A DNA stretch of 64,000 nt from Cupriavidus basilensis (GTDB taxonomy: Bacteria; Pseudomonadota; Gammaproteobacteria; Burkholderiales; Burkholderiaceae). Below the pieces are notes generated by a model. That model did no database searches and had not been told where the DNA came from. It worked only from the letters and a program-made list of their open reading frames with translations. Of the stretch, positions 42,574-51,025 are shown one piece after another. The stretch covers positions 1-64,000 of the forward strand of contig NZ_JARJLM010000255.1 in assembly GCF_029335485.1 (NCBI RefSeq). Direction: 5' to 3'. Position numbers and translations under genes: made by a program. How positions within the stretch are numbered: the stretch's first letter is position 1; each line of letters starts with the position of its first letter.

Positions 42574-43533
42574 CTACTCCGCTTTCACATCGGCGGATTT
42601 TGCCACCTGGCTCCACAGCGCGGTGTCGTCCTTAATGCGCCGGGCGAAATCCGCCGGGGCAATCCCGCCCGGTTGCGCGCCCATGCTGGTCAATCGTTCC
42701 TTTACCTCGGGACTGTTCACGCTCTTCTGCACTTCCACCTGTAATCTTGTCACCAGCGCCGGTGGCGTGCCCCTGGGCGCGGCCAGCCCGAACCAGTTGA
42801 CGACCTTGTAGTCCTTCAGTCCGGCTTCGGCAAAGGTCGGCACATCCGGTAGCGCAGGCACGCGCGCGCCCCCGGTGACCGCCAGCGCGCGGGCCTTGCC
42901 GCCCTTGATCTGCGGCACCGCGGTCGGCGTAGCCGTGATCAGGATATCCACGTTATTGCCGATCAGGCCCATCAGCGCATCGCCGGCGCCCTTGTACGGG
43001 ATATGGGTGAGCGTGACTCCAGCGTCTTTCTTGAACACCTCGGCGGACAGGTGCGTCGAGCTGCCAGCGCCGCCGGAGCCGAAATTGAGCTTGCCCGGAT
43101 TCTGGCGGGCAAATGTGATCAGCTCCTGCAGGGTTTTGAAGCGGGAACCCGTTGGCACGATCAGGATCACCGGCGTCTGTGCAATTGTGGTGACAGGTAC
43201 CAGATCGCTGTTGTAGTCCCAGGGCAGCGTCTTGAACAGCGACGGCAGCATGGTGTAGGTGGTGTCGTTGGCCAGCAGCGTATAGCCATCGGGCGCGGAA
43301 CGCGCCACCTGCAGCGTGCCGATGGTGCCGCTGGCACCGGGCTTGTTCTCCACGAAAAAGGACTTGCCCATGCTCTCGGTAAGCTTCTGCGCCACTTGGC
43401 GGGCAACGAAATCAGTGGTACCGCCGGCCGTGTACGGTACCACGATGCGTACTGGCTTTTCGGGCCAATCCTCTGCAAGGGCCGGGAGGCTGGTGCTCGC
43501 CAGGGCGATGACTAGGCAAAGCTTCTGAAACAT
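42574..43533 (-). CDS. Bug-family (TctC) tripartite tricarboxylate solute-binding protein
   Basis: 319 residues. Signal peptide MFQKLCLVIALASTSLPALA. Bug signatures: WPEKPVRIVVPYTAGGTTDF, FVENKPGASGTIG, 'DGYTLLANDTTYTMLPSLFK', FGSGGAGSSTHLSAE. Periplasmic receptor for carboxylates or related small molecules. AAGGAGA precedes the ATG. No TctAB membrane genes nearby, as usual for orphan Bug genes in Burkholderiales. Possibly linked to the lactonase downstream. Confidence 0.92.
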   Translation of the reverse strand: MFQKLCLVIALASTSLPALAEDWPEKPVRIVVPYTAGGTTDFVARQVAQKLTESMGKSFFVENKPGASGTIGTLQVARSAPDGYTLLANDTTYTMLPSLFKTLPWDYNSDLVPVTTIAQTPVILIVPTGSRFKTLQELITFARQNPGKLNFGSGGAGSSTHLSAEVFKKDAGVTLTHIPYKGAGDALMGLIGNNVDILITATPTAVPQIKGGKARALAVTGGARVPALPDVPTFAEAGLKDYKVVNWFGLAAPRGTPPALVTRLQVEVQKSVNSPEVKERLTSMGAQPGGIAPADFARRIKDDTALWSQVAKSADVKAE

Positions 43534-43610
43534 GACTATCTCCTTCTGTTATTTCGGCGCCCGTTTCTGTTTACAGCTTTTTTGAGGCAATGAGCCCGGA
43601 AAAATGGCGA

Positions 43611-44768
43611 TCAACGGACGTTGGCTTGCATCCACTGCTGCAACCAACTAGCGATATCTAGATTGTTCTTCTCCAGCATCATCATGTGGCCGTTACCTTT
43701 GATGCCGAGATTTTCCAGGCGCCAGAACGTAATTGTCGCGCCGGCTTGCGTCAGGTATTTCGCGGTGCAATGATCATAGACCGCGTGATAGGACGCTTCG
43801 CCCACGGCGATCAGGATCGGGATGCCGGCCAAGTTGGGTAGTTGTCGTGCAGGCTCACGCTGGCGAAAGCACCTTGCCAAGGTTGGCGAGTCTGGCTGCT
43901 CTTCCTGCTCTAGTGCAAGGTTGCCTGCCAGTCCGACTGGTGGGTCGTAGTTCAGAGGGATATCGGTTGGTCCCCACGGGCGAGCCTTCTGCTCGTTGGA
44001 TACCGCGTTCTGTGCTGGCGGACCGAGTGGTTCGACTGCGACAATGCCTCTGACCGCTTGCGGTCGCGCGTCGGCAATTAGCCAGCCAAAGGCTCCAGCC
44101 TGCGAATGGGTGAGCAAGATCGCGGGCCCGATGCGGTCAAGCAACGCTGCCCCTGCGGCCTGTACACGCCGCTGCGTCTCTGCATTGCTCGCCAGATATT
44201 CCACCTGGGTCGCGTAGAAGGCGTCAAAGACCGGATCGCCGCGCTTGCCGGATCCTGGCCATTGCGTATGTTGTTTGGCCTGCGGCCAGTTCCCTAGCGT
44301 AGCGCTGGCGGTGAAGAGTTTCTCGATCGCCGGCACCGGGAAGTTGGCTAGCGCTCCATCCAGGCCTGGATGCCAGGCGGAGCGTCCTCGCGCCGGCTGG
44401 TCTACCAAGTAGACGACATACCCCTGCGATAGGAAATAGTCGGCCCATCCAGGCCGGCTATCTGGCGTCTGCAGCCAATTGGTACCTGTCTGCGCCGCAC
44501 CGTGGAACATCACCAGAGGGTACTTCTGAGTGATGCGCGCAGGCGTCAACTGTTCCACATACATCTGGCCCTGCATGACCTCCTTGCCAGCTTCCCCGGC
44601 ATACCCGCCACCCATATAGAAATAGCTGCGAATTACCGGCTGGGTAGCCAATACTGAAGGCTGGGATCGACTCGCATTGGCCTGACCATGGCAGAGGCCG
44701 AACAACGTCGAAAGCAGTACAAACGCAGATACCGTCGCGCGTCGGAAGCGCGAGAATAGCGTCACCAT
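43611..44768 (-). CDS. Exported α/β-hydrolase (esterase/lipase-like)
   Basis: 385 residues with an N-terminal signal segment (FVLLSTLFGLCHGQANA). YPLVMFHGAAQTGTNW is the oxyanion strand-turn, ILLTHSQAGAFGWLI the nucleophile elbow with Ser, then acid and His: 'ILIAVGEASYHAVYDH' and IKGNGHMMMLEKNN. The family includes periplasmic esterases acting on large hydrophobic substrates; the true substrate is unknown. Upstream of the Bug gene on the same strand, 77 bp apart. Confidence 0.85.
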   Translation of the reverse strand: MVTLFSRFRRATVSAFVLLSTLFGLCHGQANASRSQPSVLATQPVIRSYFYMGGGYAGEAGKEVMQGQMYVEQLTPARITQKYPLVMFHGAAQTGTNWLQTPDSRPGWADYFLSQGYVVYLVDQPARGRSAWHPGLDGALANFPVPAIEKLFTASATLGNWPQAKQHTQWPGSGKRGDPVFDAFYATQVEYLASNAETQRRVQAAGAALLDRIGPAILLTHSQAGAFGWLIADARPQAVRGIVAVEPLGPPAQNAVSNEQKARPWGPTDIPLNYDPPVGLAGNLALEQEEQPDSPTLARCFRQREPARQLPNLAGIPILIAVGEASYHAVYDHCTAKYLTQAGATITFWRLENLGIKGNGHMMMLEKNNLDIASWLQQWMQANVR

Positions 44769-45084
44769 GAGGTCTCCATCGTATTGTTAAGGGCGGCTAC
44801 GGTCGAATCTAAGCTATAGCGGATCGCCCAACAATCAATGTAAACCCGGAACGACGTTCTATACTACGGAATCTCGGGGTGATATGTGAAGAAGCAGCAC
44901 GTAGCCAAGGGTTGGCCGCAAATCGCAAGTATCTGAAGCTTAAGATCTTTGCGAATCCCGGCCGACCCTCAGCATGCCCTGAGAGTCGCCAGGACTTCGT
45001 TCGCATTGTGCCGGGCTCAGCTCTGGACGGCAGATTCTGGTCTTGGGGTACTAAGGCGAGGTGAATCGGTCTATGCTGGTAGGC
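44769..45084. other. Intergenic region
   Basis: Lies between the hydrolase start and a tRNA-like sequence. No gene seen. Confidence 0.4.
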
Positions 45085-45159
45085 AGCGGAGTGGAGCAGC
45101 TGGAAGCTCGTCGGAGAAGTGCACCGAAGGTCGCGGGTTCAAGTCCTGCCTCCGCAACA
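45085..45159 (+). pseudogene. Decayed initiator tRNA-like sequence
   Basis: AGCGGAG...CTCCGCA forms the acceptor stem with an A1:A72 mismatch, recalling the C1:A72 mismatch of tRNA-fMet. D arm GGAGCAGC-TGGAAGCTC and T arm GCGGGTTCAAGTCCTGC are intact, and the order matches tRNA-fMet. The anticodon loop reads GAAGTGC: U33 and the CAU anticodon are lost. The 3' end is ACA. A non-functional relic, perhaps an old integration site. Confidence 0.6.
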
Positions 45160-45169
45160 AGTTCACATG

Positions 45170-45202
45170 AAAGCCCGCTCGACTGGCGCCGCGCGGGCTT
45201 TC
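45170..45202. terminator. Bidirectional terminator between the tRNA relic and the GGDEF gene
   Basis: AAAGCCCGC / GCGGGCTTT with a 12-14-nt loop, T-runs on both strands, 6 bp before the stop of the GGDEF gene. Confidence 0.65.
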
Positions 45203-45207
45203 GCGTT

Positions 45208-46374
45208 TCAGCAAATGCTCAACTCTTCGAGTTGGGATGCGTTGCAGTCAGACCGCGCGACGCGATTCCGGCCGGCTTGCTTTGCTGCGTAGCAGGCACT
45301 ATCCGCAGCTTGAATCCAGTAGTCCCAGTGCTTGTCGCTGGCGTCGACCCATGCGACGCCGATGCTCACCGTGACGCGGACTTGTGTGCCGGCCGCATCG
45401 ACGACCATGGCTTCGACGTGTTTTCGTAACCGCTCAGCAATTTCCACGGCCTTGTCTGCGCTGACCCTGGGAAAATAGAGCACAAATTCCTCGCCACCGA
45501 ATCGCGCGAAGGCATCACTCGTTCGCAGACCACCCCGAATGGTTCTGGCGAAGGCGGCCAACACCTGATCCCCCACGGGATGGCCGAAACGGTCGTTGAT
45601 CAACTTGAAGTGATCGAGGTCCAGGAAGGCGACGGCACTACCAGGGAGCACCTTGGCCGGCAGGCGGGAGCGGAACCAACGCCGATTGCCGACACCGGTC
45701 AGGCTGTCGGTCTGCGCCGCAAGCAGGAGTGCTGCCTCGGTGCGTTCACTGACCAGGGCCATCACGAGGAATGCGATCAGGAAATTGGCGAAGATCTGCA
45801 GGAAGAGGGCCGTGGCCGGGTCAAAAAATGTGGCGATGCCGCCAGCAAGGAAGATGAGGCGAGTCGCTTCGATTGCCGCACTGGTTGCCAGGCAGGCAAT
45901 CAGGGGCAGCCGCGAAGGGAGCGGGTCACTGAGGCGATCCCTCCAGAGTTCAATGGCCGCGGCGGTGAGGAAGCACACGGCAGTGAGGTGATAGGCGCTG
46001 CTTCGTAGGGTATCGACGAGTGGAAACCGAGTGATGATCCCGACAAGGAACCATACCGTGGGGACCAAGAGCATCAGCCAGCGATGGATCCTGCGCCGGC
46101 CGCTCACGCTGCGGATGCCGCCCCAGACCAGTACGTAGCCCGTGACGCCGAGCAGCAGACCGAGGTGCGCCCATAGCCATGGAGGCAGTGCGGCACGTTC
46201 ACCCAGGGAGGACAGGGTGGCGCCAACAGCCAATGCGCTGAACCCCGTGGCCAGCATCGCCAACCCGCGTGGCTTGATGGACTTCCGGCGAGTGTTCAGG
46301 ATGCCAATGGCGCCCGCCAATGTCGAGGTATTGTGAAGCAGGAGGGTCGTGGCGAGATCTATAGTGATGCGCAT
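45208..46374 (-). CDS. Membrane-bound GGDEF diguanylate cyclase
   Basis: 388 residues. About six transmembrane helices up to ~215 (LAMLATGFSALAVGATLSSL; WLWAHLGLLLGVTGYVLVWG). The GGDEF domain starts at DSLTGVGNRRWF; the active-site motif is RFGGEEFVLYF (~291) and VSIGVAWVD follows. It makes cyclic di-GMP in response to a signal at the membrane sensor. An RxxD I-site is not clearly seen. Part of its sensor is duplicated at 9885-10220. Single gene, terminated by the hairpin at 45170. Confidence 0.92.
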   Translation of the reverse strand: MRITIDLATTLLLHNTSTLAGAIGILNTRRKSIKPRGLAMLATGFSALAVGATLSSLGERAALPPWLWAHLGLLLGVTGYVLVWGGIRSVSGRRRIHRWLMLLVPTVWFLVGIITRFPLVDTLRSSAYHLTAVCFLTAAAIELWRDRLSDPLPSRLPLIACLATSAAIEATRLIFLAGGIATFFDPATALFLQIFANFLIAFLVMALVSERTEAALLLAAQTDSLTGVGNRRWFRSRLPAKVLPGSAVAFLDLDHFKLINDRFGHPVGDQVLAAFARTIRGGLRTSDAFARFGGEEFVLYFPRVSADKAVEIAERLRKHVEAMVVDAAGTQVRVTVSIGVAWVDASDKHWDYWIQAADSACYAAKQAGRNRVARSDCNASQLEELSIC

Positions 46375-46551
46375 AGGTCAGACGACCAGAGCGTACGCCG
46401 CCGAAAGCCGCAATTGGAAAGAGGTGATTTATTAAGCAATAGAATGCGCCGTGCAGATCAGCGAGCACAATGAGTTTCTACCCCGCACCGGAGGGGCATG
46501 GTATAAGAAATTGCGCAGAGTTGATATTTAGTGCGCGATAAAGATACTAAA

Positions 46552-47154
46552 TTAATCGGTCGAGGCCGGCGAAGCTAAGCTGATCTGTCGCATTTTGGAT
46601 ATGACTTGAAGTCGCGAGCACGCACCAAGCTGGAGCAGAATGGCAGAAATATGTTTTCTGACGGTGTTTTCCGTTAATCCAAGACGTTGCGCAATTTCCT
46701 TGTTGGACATGCCATCGAGCAAATGGAGCAGCACGGTACCTTGGCGGTTCGTGAGGCCGAGGGCCTTAGTCTCGAATGAGCAGCTCAGTGCCGCGCCGAC
46801 AGGTTGATTAGGTCCGCCGCTCGTTGGGCAGACAGATGGGCTGCTATTGTCTTCAGGCTTCGCCCTCGATATAAGCTCTATGCGCCTGCGAGCGCCTAGG
46901 CGCTTCAGGATGGCGGCGACATGTTGCTTGACGGTATTTACCGCCAAGCCCAAGCGGCGCGCGATGAGCTTATTGGGCAGTCCCTCCAGAACGAGGAAGA
47001 GCACGACCTGTTGACGTTCGGTCAGGCCTTGTCGAGCGGGTGTGATTGGAGCGTTTGGGATGCCTTCGGCGTGCAGCACGTCGATCGTCGTCTGGATCTG
47101 CGAAACCGAAAGCTTCGGTAGTGTCGCGAGAATGTCCCTAAGCTGCCCGTTCAC
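46552..47154 (-). CDS. LuxR-type regulator with two HTH domains
   Basis: 200 residues from GTG 47154 (GGGAGGGGG upstream; a longer frame starts at GTG 47277). Two complete LuxR/GerE HTH units: residues 44-98 (LTERQQVVLFLVLEGLPNKL, NTVKQHVAAILKRLG) and 134-188 (LTNRQGTVLLHLLDGMSNKE, NTVRKHISAILLQLGA). No receiver, PAS or autoinducer domain. Two HTHs in one chain could bind two half sites without dimerising. Divergent from the AraC-type gene. Targets unknown. Confidence 0.82.
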   Translation of the reverse strand: MNGQLRDILATLPKLSVSQIQTTIDVLHAEGIPNAPITPARQGLTERQQVVLFLVLEGLPNKLIARRLGLAVNTVKQHVAAILKRLGARRRIELISRAKPEDNSSPSVCPTSGGPNQPVGAALSCSFETKALGLTNRQGTVLLHLLDGMSNKEIAQRLGLTENTVRKHISAILLQLGACSRLQVISKMRQISLASPASTD

Positions 47155-47346
47155 AGCCCCCTCCCGTTTCTTATCCCGGCAAGCGCCTTCCCCACCGGTT
47201 CCCCAAAGCGCGACTTTTGAATGAAGTGAGCAAATAACCTCTTGATGGGCTTCTGCTCTTTTTATTGGTCCAATCACGATACCATATGAATGTCTTTATT
47301 CTATGACTTCTGGCAGAATTTGATCGCTTCAGGAAGTGAGGGGGAA

Positions 47347-47433
47347 ATGATGAGAATAAAGCGCATCGTCCAAGCATGCGCACCGTCTTTGCGACTCGCC
47401 CCAGCAGTGTGGGTGATTGGCGAGCCAATATGA
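47347..47433 (+). CDS. 28-codon leader ORF coupled to the AraC-type gene
   Basis: MMRIKRIVQACAPSLRLAPA continues to IGEPI and stops at TGA 47431-47433, overlapping the ATG of the regulator (ATGA). GAGGGGGAA precedes the start codons. Strong ribosome site plus overlap suggests translational coupling; a chance frame cannot be excluded. Confidence 0.35.
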   Translation: MMRIKRIVQACAPSLRLAPAVWVIGEPI

Positions 47434-48401
47434 CTGAGAGACCAGCGATCCACGCCGAGACGGTGATCGCAAGCGATGCCGACGAACTTTCGGCGCGCTT
47501 GCGACCGATCCGGGGCAACGTTGCGATCGAATCGGGGAGGGGAGATCATCTTGACGTGCGGCTGGCGTCGAGTCTCGCCGGCGGAGCGGTGACGCATCAA
47601 ATTCAGACGACAACGGGTGCTCGATTCCGGTTCGACAGTCCGTTTGACGGCTACGCGCTGGTGCTGCTCCACGAGGGCGGGCTGCGGGCCAGGATTGGTC
47701 AACAGGAGCGCACTTGGTTGGCAGGCGCTTGCGCAGTTCTGGAAGCGACGCAGGTCAGACAATGGCAATGGCAGGCCGGCAGCTACGACGTACTGCTGGT
47801 CGGCGCGAACGATATCACGCAGCGACTATCGGCGCTGCTGGACGCACCGGTGACGCGTCCGGTGACCTTCCAGTCCGAGGTCTCCCCGGAATCGGATGGA
47901 GTGAGACTGGGCCGCGCCGTGATGCAGATGATGCAGTCGTGTTTCGGAGAGGACGGATCCAGGGCGACGGCGATGGCCACGGCGGCCAGCATCCGTGACG
48001 TTGCCGTGGGGGCCTTTCTGGAGGGCTTGCCACACGATTACTCCGACAGGCTGCTAGGCAAGACGCCTGGACCGTCGCCACGGCACGTAAAATCCGCGAT
48101 CGAGTTCATCCATGCCTATGCGCGGGACAGCATTTTGGTCGAGGATATCGCCAAAGCCGCCGGCGTCAGCGTGCGCGCCCTGCAGGTGGGATTCGCCACC
48201 TTCAAGAACACCACGCCGATGGCGTACTTGAAGCGGGTTAGGCTGGAGGGCGTGCGCAATGAACTCCTGCACGGCGATCAAGCGTCGGTTGCTGAAGTCG
48301 CGATGCGCTGGGGGTTCAAGTACCTCGGCAAGTTCGCCAAGGTGTATCGCGATGCGTTCGGCGAGCTGCCATCGCAGACCCGTCGGATTGCGAGGCGGTA
48401 G
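47430..48401 (+). CDS. AraC-family transcriptional regulator
   Basis: 323 residues from ATG 47430. N-terminal cupin-like ligand domain of the AraC_binding_2 kind (TTGARFRFDSPFDGYALVLL). C-terminal double HTH: DSILVEDIAKAAGVSVRALQ and VAEVAMRWGFKYLGKFAKVY, followed by 'RDAFGELPSQTRR', the family signature. The start is fixed by the ATGA overlap with the leader ORF; an in-frame ATG at 47376 has no ribosome site. Divergent to the two-HTH LuxR gene, so the ~190-bp spacer may hold operators of both. Confidence 0.88.
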   Translation: MTERPAIHAETVIASDADELSARLRPIRGNVAIESGRGDHLDVRLASSLAGGAVTHQIQTTTGARFRFDSPFDGYALVLLHEGGLRARIGQQERTWLAGACAVLEATQVRQWQWQAGSYDVLLVGANDITQRLSALLDAPVTRPVTFQSEVSPESDGVRLGRAVMQMMQSCFGEDGSRATAMATAASIRDVAVGAFLEGLPHDYSDRLLGKTPGPSPRHVKSAIEFIHAYARDSILVEDIAKAAGVSVRALQVGFATFKNTTPMAYLKRVRLEGVRNELLHGDQASVAEVAMRWGFKYLGKFAKVYRDAFGELPSQTRRIARR

Positions 48402-48455
48402 GGAGATTCCAGTATCGCCGTCGCGGGATATTCGTGCTCGGAAAGGGCAAAAAAG

Positions 48456-48491
48456 CAGACGATCCGCAGCCCCCGCGGCGCGGATCGTCTG
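48456..48491 (-). terminator. Strong hairpin with T-run on the minus strand
   Basis: CAGACGATCCGC / GCGGATCGTCTG, 12-bp stem and 12-nt loop, then CTTTTTTG on the minus strand. Ends transcripts coming from the LysR gene side. Confidence 0.6.
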
Positions 48492-48630
48492 GGCGTCAAT
48501 AGCGGGAACCTTGGAACGCAGCGCGGATATTAGATGCGCCATATCTGGCTGACTACCCTGCCATCGATCGGGCAATCGAAATGGCTGCGCATATTGAGTG
48601 TGTCGTGCGTTATTTTGATATTTAGGCGAA

Positions 48631-48706
48631 AAAGAAGGCGACCTGCCACATGGAGACATGGAGGTGGCGGGTCGCCTTTCCGTCAACCGCGGGAGATCAG
48701 CGCCGC
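48631..48706. repeat. Hairpin repeat, copy 1 (second at 62676-62754)
   Basis: AGGCGACCTGCCAC / GTGGCGGGTCGCCT stem (48636-48677) with T-rich flanks on both strands, followed by GTCAACCGCGGGAGATCAGC. The same stem and flank occur at 62676-62754. Works as a bidirectional terminator in form; the shared flank shows it is a dispersed element. Confidence 0.65.
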
Positions 48707-48905
48707 CGGGGCCCCAATTCGAGGCTAGCAACTGTGCTGCGGGCCACCAGCCGGCCAGTCGTGCAACCGGTTGCGTGCAAATTCGTCGCTTATCGCTTCT
48801 TGACTATCGCCCGAGTGCAAGCCGGATACATGAATGCAGACCGTTTCGACATCACAAACAAGAAGCTTGCAAAAGGCCCTGGGTCCGTGAAGTGAAAAGC
48901 TGGGC

Positions 48906-49823
48906 TCAAGCGGTTTCGCGCCCGTGCAGGACGGCTCGGGTGGTTTGCAGGATCACGTCCAGTATGGACTGATGCGAGCGGGTCGAGGGGCGATGCGAGC
49001 TGACCGCGAGCACCAGGCGCATACGCAAACCGGGCGGGGAGATAGGCCGAGCGACCAGTCGGTCTGCATGCGTCGAGTTCAACAAGGCGTTGATCGGCAG
49101 CACTGCGCTGCCGGCGCCATCGGCCACCAGGTCGAGCAGCGAGGACACGCTGTCGATTTCCAGGGCGATGGTGGGGACGAGGCCGACGTCGGTCAGCCGC
49201 GTCTCTACTTTCATGCGCATCGCATTGGGCCGACTGGGAATCACCAGCGGCGTTTGCGCCAATTCTTCGAGGACGACCGGTGCGGTCGCATTGCTGCTAC
49301 CACGCAACTCGATCAGAAAAAGGTCTTCCTCGCAGACCTGCGTGATTTCCACGCCTGAAGCCATGGCATTGCCGGGGAGTTCATAGAGCAGCGCTGCATC
49401 CAGCCTACCGTTGAGCAGGGACTCCTGCATCGCGGTGGAGAGGCCTTCGCAGACCGAGAGCACGGTGCCCGGCAACGCCGCCCGGAATTGACGGATCAGC
49501 GGCACGATCAAAATGCGCGAGAGGCTTGGCGGCATGCCGAGGGCGATGTTGCTTCCCGTGGCGCCGCGCAGGCGCGCTAATTCCTCCTTGGTAATGGCAA
49601 ATTGGTGCAGTAGTCCACGGCCATGCTCTAGTAGCAGCTTGCCGGCCTCGGTGGTGGTGACCCCGCGCCCGTTGCGAATCAACAGGTTCTGCCGCAGTTC
49701 GACCTCCAGCAGCCTGACTTGCCGACTAAGGGCAGGCTGAGCCACATTCAGCACGACCGAGGCACGGGTGAAGCTGCTCAATTCGGCAACGTGCACGAAG
49801 TATTCGAGTTGTTTGATGTCCAT
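48906..49823 (-). CDS. LysR-family regulator of the galD-ligJ-type operon
   Basis: 305 residues from ATG 49823. N-terminal HTH: MDIKQLEYFVHVAELSSFTR, ASVVLNVAQPALSRQVRLLE. Effector domain follows (NIALGMPPSLSRILIVPLIR...). Divergent from galD with 110 bp between starts, the usual arrangement for a LysR activator of an aromatic catabolic operon. The inducer is likely an intermediate of the pathway (inference). Confidence 0.9.
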   Translation of the reverse strand: MDIKQLEYFVHVAELSSFTRASVVLNVAQPALSRQVRLLEVELRQNLLIRNGRGVTTTEAGKLLLEHGRGLLHQFAITKEELARLRGATGSNIALGMPPSLSRILIVPLIRQFRAALPGTVLSVCEGLSTAMQESLLNGRLDAALLYELPGNAMASGVEITQVCEEDLFLIELRGSSNATAPVVLEELAQTPLVIPSRPNAMRMKVETRLTDVGLVPTIALEIDSVSSLLDLVADGAGSAVLPINALLNSTHADRLVARPISPPGLRMRLVLAVSSHRPSTRSHQSILDVILQTTRAVLHGRETA

Positions 49824-49933
49824 GTCATTGGGTACAACGCAGCAGATCACGCTTTGCGTTATAGCAGAATGATATATCTGCTAGTGGGATTGTGCGCTGT
49901 TTCGATCTTGGCCGAGTCTCCATAATCGGTCGC

Positions 49934-51025
49934 ATGCAAATCTCAATCCCCACCTTCCTGATGCGCGGAGGCACCTCGCGCGGTCCGTTCTTCCTCGAGA
50001 CTGACCTGCCCGCAGATGCCGCCAGCCGCGATCGCGTGCTGCTTGCCGTGATGGGTTCGCCCGACCGCCGCCAGATCGACGGGCTTGGCGGCGCCAACCC
50101 GCTTACCAGCAAGGCCGGCATCGTGGCACGCTCCACACAGCCCGGCGTCGACCTCGAATTTCTGTTCGCGCAGGTTTCCGTGGACAAGGCACTGGTCGAT
50201 ACCACCCCCAACTGCGGCAACATGCTGGCCGCGGTGGTGCCGTTCGCGCTGGAAACTGGGCTGGTGCAGGCGCATGGCAAGGCCTCCACCTATCGCGTAC
50301 TGACCCGCAATACCGGCATGCAGTGCGACATCACCGTGCAGACACCGAACAGGACTATTTGCTATGACGGTGACGCACGCATCGACGGCGTGCCTGGCGC
50401 GTCGGCCCCAGTTCTGATCAATTTCCTCGACACCGCCGGTTCGGTCTGCGCGGGCCTCCTTCCCACGGGCCGTGTGCTAGACACGATGGACGGCCTCGAG
50501 GTGACGTGCATCGACAACGGAATGCCGATGGTGCTGGTGCGAGCCGCCGACCTAGGCCGCACCGGCGCCGAGACGGTGGACCAGCTCAATGCCGACACGG
50601 CGCTGAAGGAGCGCGTGGAAGCACTCCGGCTTCAATGCGGTGAACTGATGGGGATGGGCGACGTCAGCGCCAAGCCCTATCCCAAGATGTGCCTGGTGGC
50701 GGCGCCGCGCCAGGGCGGCAGCATCGCCACGCGCTGCTTCATCCCCCACGTATGCCACGACGCCATCGGCGTGCTGGCCGCCGTGACAGTCGGGACGGCA
50801 TGCGTGCTGCCGGGTACCGTTGCCGAGGGCTTGGCGTCGGTGCCTGACAGCGTGCCGAAGGCGCTCTCAGTCGAGCATCCGAGCGGAGAGTTCAGCGTCT
50901 CGCTGGAGATGGATCCGGCCAATCCGCACAATGTACTGCGCGCCGCGCTGCTGCGCACCGCCCGTGCCTTGATGAAGGGCGAGGCATTGATTCCTCAGTC
51001 AGTATGGAAGGGAGACAAAGCGTGA
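49934..51025 (+). CDS. galD: 4-oxalomesaconate tautomerase (GalD, PrpF family)
   Basis: 363 residues from ATG 49934. PrpF/GalD signature: MQISIPTFLMRGGTSRGPFF, GGANPLTSKAGIVARS, 'TTPNCGNMLAAVVPFALE' with the catalytic Cys, and 'PHVCHDAIGVLAAVTVG'. Interconverts keto and enol forms of 4-oxalomesaconate. Assignment to GalD rather than other PrpF enzymes rests on the next genes, which encode the hydratase and aldolase of the same path. Its stop overlaps the next start (GTGA). Confidence 0.88.
   Translation: MQISIPTFLMRGGTSRGPFFLETDLPADAASRDRVLLAVMGSPDRRQIDGLGGANPLTSKAGIVARSTQPGVDLEFLFAQVSVDKALVDTTPNCGNMLAAVVPFALETGLVQAHGKASTYRVLTRNTGMQCDITVQTPNRTICYDGDARIDGVPGASAPVLINFLDTAGSVCAGLLPTGRVLDTMDGLEVTCIDNGMPMVLVRAADLGRTGAETVDQLNADTALKERVEALRLQCGELMGMGDVSAKPYPKMCLVAAPRQGGSIATRCFIPHVCHDAIGVLAAVTVGTACVLPGTVAEGLASVPDSVPKALSVEHPSGEFSVSLEMDPANPHNVLRAALLRTARALMKGEALIPQSVWKGDKA

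Noticed and set aside
45085..45159. Functional tRNA
   Set aside because: U33 and the anticodon are wrong for the fMet body, so it is listed as a relic.
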